From the NCBI GenBank assembly GCA_964439135.1, contig CAYTNN010000049.1:1-24329 (forward strand): 24,329 bases of DNA, read 5' to 3'. Below the pieces are notes generated by a model, which was given only the letters and a program-made list of their open reading frames with translations, was not told the DNA's origin and searched no databases. This DNA is from JAFGPJ01 sp964439135. GTDB lineage: Bacteria > Planctomycetota > Phycisphaerae > Sedimentisphaerales > Anaerobacaceae. Below, piece by piece: positions 21,644 to 24,329 of this stretch. Both the position numbers and the translations under genes were made by a program. Position 1 is the stretch's first letter. Every line of letters begins with the position of its first letter.

Positions 21644-24325
21644 CTATAATTGAGCACGGGTGACATCGAGACGCACCAGACGCAGAATTTCATCATCCGG
21701 CAGCTCGGTCAGGTTATCCTCACTGTTGGAGGCGAGAATTCCGTCGGCCATCTTCTGCTTTTCAGAAATCATCGCATCAATCCTTTCTTCGACTGTGCCG
21801 GTAGTCACAAATTTGTGGACCAGGACATTACGTTTCTGGCCAATACGGAACGCCCGGTCCGTAGCCTGATTCTCGACAGCGGGGTTCCACCAGCGATCAA
21901 AATGGATTATATGAGACGCCGCCGTTAGATTCAATCCCGTCCCACCGGCTTTGAGAGAAAGAACAAAAAATGGTGGACCGTCATCGCTTTGAAATTGTTC
22001 GATCAGTTTTTTACGTTTTCGCACCTGGGTTCCACCGTGCAGTATCAGCCCTGCACGGCCGAATATAACTGCCAGGTAATCCGCCAGGGGCTCCGTAATC
22101 TCACGGAATTGTGTGAAAACGAGCGCCTTTTCCTGTCGGGAAGCTATTTCCTCGCAAATCTCCCGTACTCTGATGAATTTTCCGCTGTCAACAGGAGCGT
22201 ATCGGCCATCGCCATTCAGTTGGCTGGGATGGTTGCATATCTGCTTCAGACGCATCAGAGATTGTAATACCGCTCCACGACGGGCCATGCCATCCGCTGT
22301 TTCCAGCGTATTTTTCAAAGTCTGAACAGTGTTTTCGTAGAGTATTATCTGCGATTTGCTCAATCTGCAATAGCAGGATACTTCAGTTTTTTCCGGCAGG
22401 TCAGCGACAATATTGCGATCTGTTTTCATACGACGCAGAATGTACGGCCCGACCAGACGTCGCAACGGAGCAAACTGGTCATGTTCTCTTGCCTGGAGAG
22501 TCTTGATGAATGTTTTGAAAACGGTTGCGGAGCCCAGCAATCCCGGGTTGAGAAAGTCGAACAACGACCATAAATCGCCTATACGATTTTCTACCGGCGT
22601 ACCGGTTAGAGCGATACGCGCCTGGGCGGAAAGTTTCTTGGCCGCCTTGGTTTGTCGAGTCGAAGGATTCTTGATCGCCTGGGCTTCATCGAGAATAACC
22701 AGTCTCCAACTCACGTCCATCAACCACGTCTGACGGGTCAACATGGAATATGTCGTCACAGCCAGATCAGTTTCAGCCAGCATTTTCTCAGGACATTCCG
22801 CTATCCGATCTATACTGTCACGGTCTGTTTCAGCCGGATGAAGAAAGGTCAGTTTTAGAGATGGCGTAAAACGACGGGCTTCATTGCGCCAGTTGCCCAG
22901 CAGTGAAGCCGGTATGACCAGCAAAGAAGGCTTGTTTGTTCGTTTCGGTACAGTGTTCTTGCAACACAATAGTAACGCCAGCGTCTGAATCGTTTTGCCT
23001 AATCCCATATCATCAGCCAGACATGCACCCAAGCCAAGCTCCACAAGGAAATACAACCACGCAAGTCCTTCTCGCTGATATAGTCGCAGCGTTGCTTTCA
23101 ACTTCGTACCGGCATCGACCATATCAAGTCTGTCCGGCTCGCGCAGGCCGGCAAGAATCTCCCGCATCGAATCACCCGCGGAAACGTACACCCACTGTGT
23201 TTCCTGATCGGCTTGCTCTTCGTGTTTCAAATCAGCAGATGCTCCCGCCAGCATCCGCATCCCTTCAATGAATGAAACTTCACCGTTACGGGCCTCGCGG
23301 CGTAATTTTTCCCAGTGATTAATCGCCTCCTGCAATTTTTCACTATCGATCTCAATCCATTGCCCCTTAAACAAAACCAGGCCATCGCCACCGGCGAGAA
23401 GTTCTTTCACTTCATCCGGCGAAAGCCTCTCCTCTCCGAGAGCAACGCCAACATTGAAGTCCAGCACAGCATCAGCGCCGAGTTTGGATTTGCGTTTTTC
23501 CCCAATAGTGACTGAAACCGCCGGACGAACACGTTTCTTCCACCAGTTAGGCAGTCGAACAGTCAGGCCTGATGCTTCCAACTCCGGCACATCTTTCAGG
23601 AAACGATATGCCATACCCGCCGTCCAGGCCAGTGGTTGATAGATGTCGTTGGATTCTACAAGCTGATTAACCCACTTTACCCGACTACTTGCCTGCTGGA
23701 CCGGTGACAACAGCTTAATCAATGCCGAGCGGTCCCTGGCGCCGGCATACTGCTCCAATGCTTTGCGAAGCGGAAGATGCTTCAGTCGTCCTCCCGAGCC
23801 AAAACCCGTGGAGTATGTTGCCATAAACGCAAAGGGATATGCCTGGTCTGCCTTGTTCTCCGCCAGATGAAAACAGACCCGACCTACTTGACGCCATTTT
23901 GTCGCGTGCTTATGCAGAAATGCTGCAAGTCCGCCGGAAGAAGCGACTGCCGAACGAACCCATTGATCCAGGTCCGCCCATATCTTCTGCAGAACACTTT
24001 CGGTAAGGTACTCCCCGCCGGACATCGGCGGCGCCGTCAACAGCAATGTCGAAAATTCCGCCGGTGAAGGCGCCTCTATAACAATATCATTTGCCGATTC
24101 GGGTATATGACAGAGTTTCGTCAAGTACTGCTCCGCCAGTCCCTGCCAGTACCGCAAAGTCAGTGAGTTGCCTGTATCGTATTTCTCCGCTGCAAGATTA
24201 AACAAGCCCTCAAAACAGTCCTTTTGAAAGATTTTTTGCAGCCCGCATAGAACCGCTGCCTCAGGTTGTTCGGAGATAGATTCCCAACGCAATTGCCCTG
24301 TTGGAGTAAGCCTGATTTCACCCAT
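21644..24325 (-). CDS. SNF2-family DEAD/DEAH-like helicase (DUF3670 N-terminal region)
   Basis: An 893-residue Swi2/Snf2-type ATPase, a double-stranded-DNA translocase related to bacterial HepA/RapA and eukaryotic remodellers. The N-terminal half ends with a DUF3670-like SNF2-associated region at ~270-320 (RLPNWWKKRVRPAVSVTIG, then LGADAVLDFNVGVALGEERLS). The ATPase core shows LRLYQREGLAWL (motif Q-like), Walker A DDMGLGK444T (438-445), Walker B/DEAH-type D546EAQ, LTGTPVENRIGDLWSLFDFLNPG (motif III region), FTQFREITEPL, GGTGLNLTAASHIIHFDRWWNPAVENQA (motif V) and ATDRAFRIGQ at about 821-830 (motif VI). All motifs are intact. The ATG lies 4 nt from the window edge, so an upstream start is possible, but MGEIRLTPTGQLRW looks like a natural N-terminus. 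It is the first gene of an operon with the SWIM protein. Confidence 0.94.
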   Translation of the reverse strand: MGEIRLTPTGQLRWESISEQPEAAVLCGLQKIFQKDCFEGLFNLAAEKYDTGNSLTLRYWQGLAEQYLTKLCHIPESANDIVIEAPSPAEFSTLLLTAPPMSGGEYLTESVLQKIWADLDQWVRSAVASSGGLAAFLHKHATKWRQVGRVCFHLAENKADQAYPFAFMATYSTGFGSGGRLKHLPLRKALEQYAGARDRSALIKLLSPVQQASSRVKWVNQLVESNDIYQPLAWTAGMAYRFLKDVPELEASGLTVRLPNWWKKRVRPAVSVTIGEKRKSKLGADAVLDFNVGVALGEERLSPDEVKELLAGGDGLVLFKGQWIEIDSEKLQEAINHWEKLRREARNGEVSFIEGMRMLAGASADLKHEEQADQETQWVYVSAGDSMREILAGLREPDRLDMVDAGTKLKATLRLYQREGLAWLYFLVELGLGACLADDMGLGKTIQTLALLLCCKNTVPKRTNKPSLLVIPASLLGNWRNEARRFTPSLKLTFLHPAETDRDSIDRIAECPEKMLAETDLAVTTYSMLTRQTWLMDVSWRLVILDEAQAIKNPSTRQTKAAKKLSAQARIALTGTPVENRIGDLWSLFDFLNPGLLGSATVFKTFIKTLQAREHDQFAPLRRLVGPYILRRMKTDRNIVADLPEKTEVSCYCRLSKSQIILYENTVQTLKNTLETADGMARRGAVLQSLMRLKQICNHPSQLNGDGRYAPVDSGKFIRVREICEEIASRQEKALVFTQFREITEPLADYLAVIFGRAGLILHGGTQVRKRKKLIEQFQSDDGPPFFVLSLKAGGTGLNLTAASHIIHFDRWWNPAVENQATDRAFRIGQKRNVLVHKFVTTGTVEERIDAMISEKQKMADGILASNSEDNLTELPDDEILRLVRLDVTRAQL

Positions 24326-24329
24326 TATG

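Noticed and set aside
20621..24325. SNF2 helicase as part of a DISARM-like or other defence system.
   Set aside because: No methyltransferase, DUF1998, phospholipase or nuclease gene accompanies it in the window; the SWIM partner alone does not define a defence system.

Overview
The window looks like a metagenome-assembled scaffold (one run of exactly 100 N) from a Planctomycetota bacterium, probably of the Phycisphaerae type. This is an inference from gene content: a signal peptidase I swollen by two inserts, an ECF sigma factor with a small membrane partner, secreted polysaccharide-degrading enzymes (GH78 rhamnosidase, beta-helix protein, serine hydrolase/glycosidase fusion, a sulfatase relic) and a redoxin with a LolA-like N-terminal part. 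No RNA gene, CRISPR array, transposase or integrase was found.

Layout. 1-1491 (minus strand): HNH endonuclease cut by the window edge, cold-shock protein with a repeated acidic tail, HU-family protein. 1492-2114: non-coding, with candidate promoters for HU and lepB. 2115-7185 (plus): signal peptidase I, then a large GH78 alpha-L-rhamnosidase. 7186-7587: a scar holding a cloverleaf-shaped repeat and the last ~39 codons of a lost sulfatase gene. 7588-8538 (minus): ECF sigma factor and a two-helix membrane protein. 8763-10715 (plus): transketolase, interrupted by the scaffold gap and carrying an in-frame nested palindromic insertion. 10818-12551: GNAT acetyltransferase fused to an HDAC/acetylpolyamine amidohydrolase. 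12721-16206: two secreted polysaccharide-related proteins behind a good sigma70-like promoter. 16217-19136: a tight cluster of YbjQ-like protein, a probable selenocysteine-containing TlpA-like redoxin and a class I/II aminotransferase. 19244-20559: two proteins of unknown function. 20621-24325 (minus): SNF2-family helicase and SWIM zinc-finger protein.

The most notable observations are: (i) an in-frame UGA at 17608-17610 exactly where the first Cys of a thioredoxin CxxC motif belongs (UPAC), followed by a perfect 7-bp hairpin at the spacing expected of a bacterial SECIS, so two apparent ORFs are one selenoprotein gene; (ii) a 147-bp nested palindromic element inside the transketolase gene, translated as 49 extra residues before the C-terminal domain; (iii) an intergenic element at 7258-7353 that folds on paper into a closing stem and three abutting hairpins; (iv) an acetyltransferase-deacetylase fusion. 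The polysaccharide genes suggest a heterotroph that uses rhamnose-containing, perhaps sulfated, polysaccharides.
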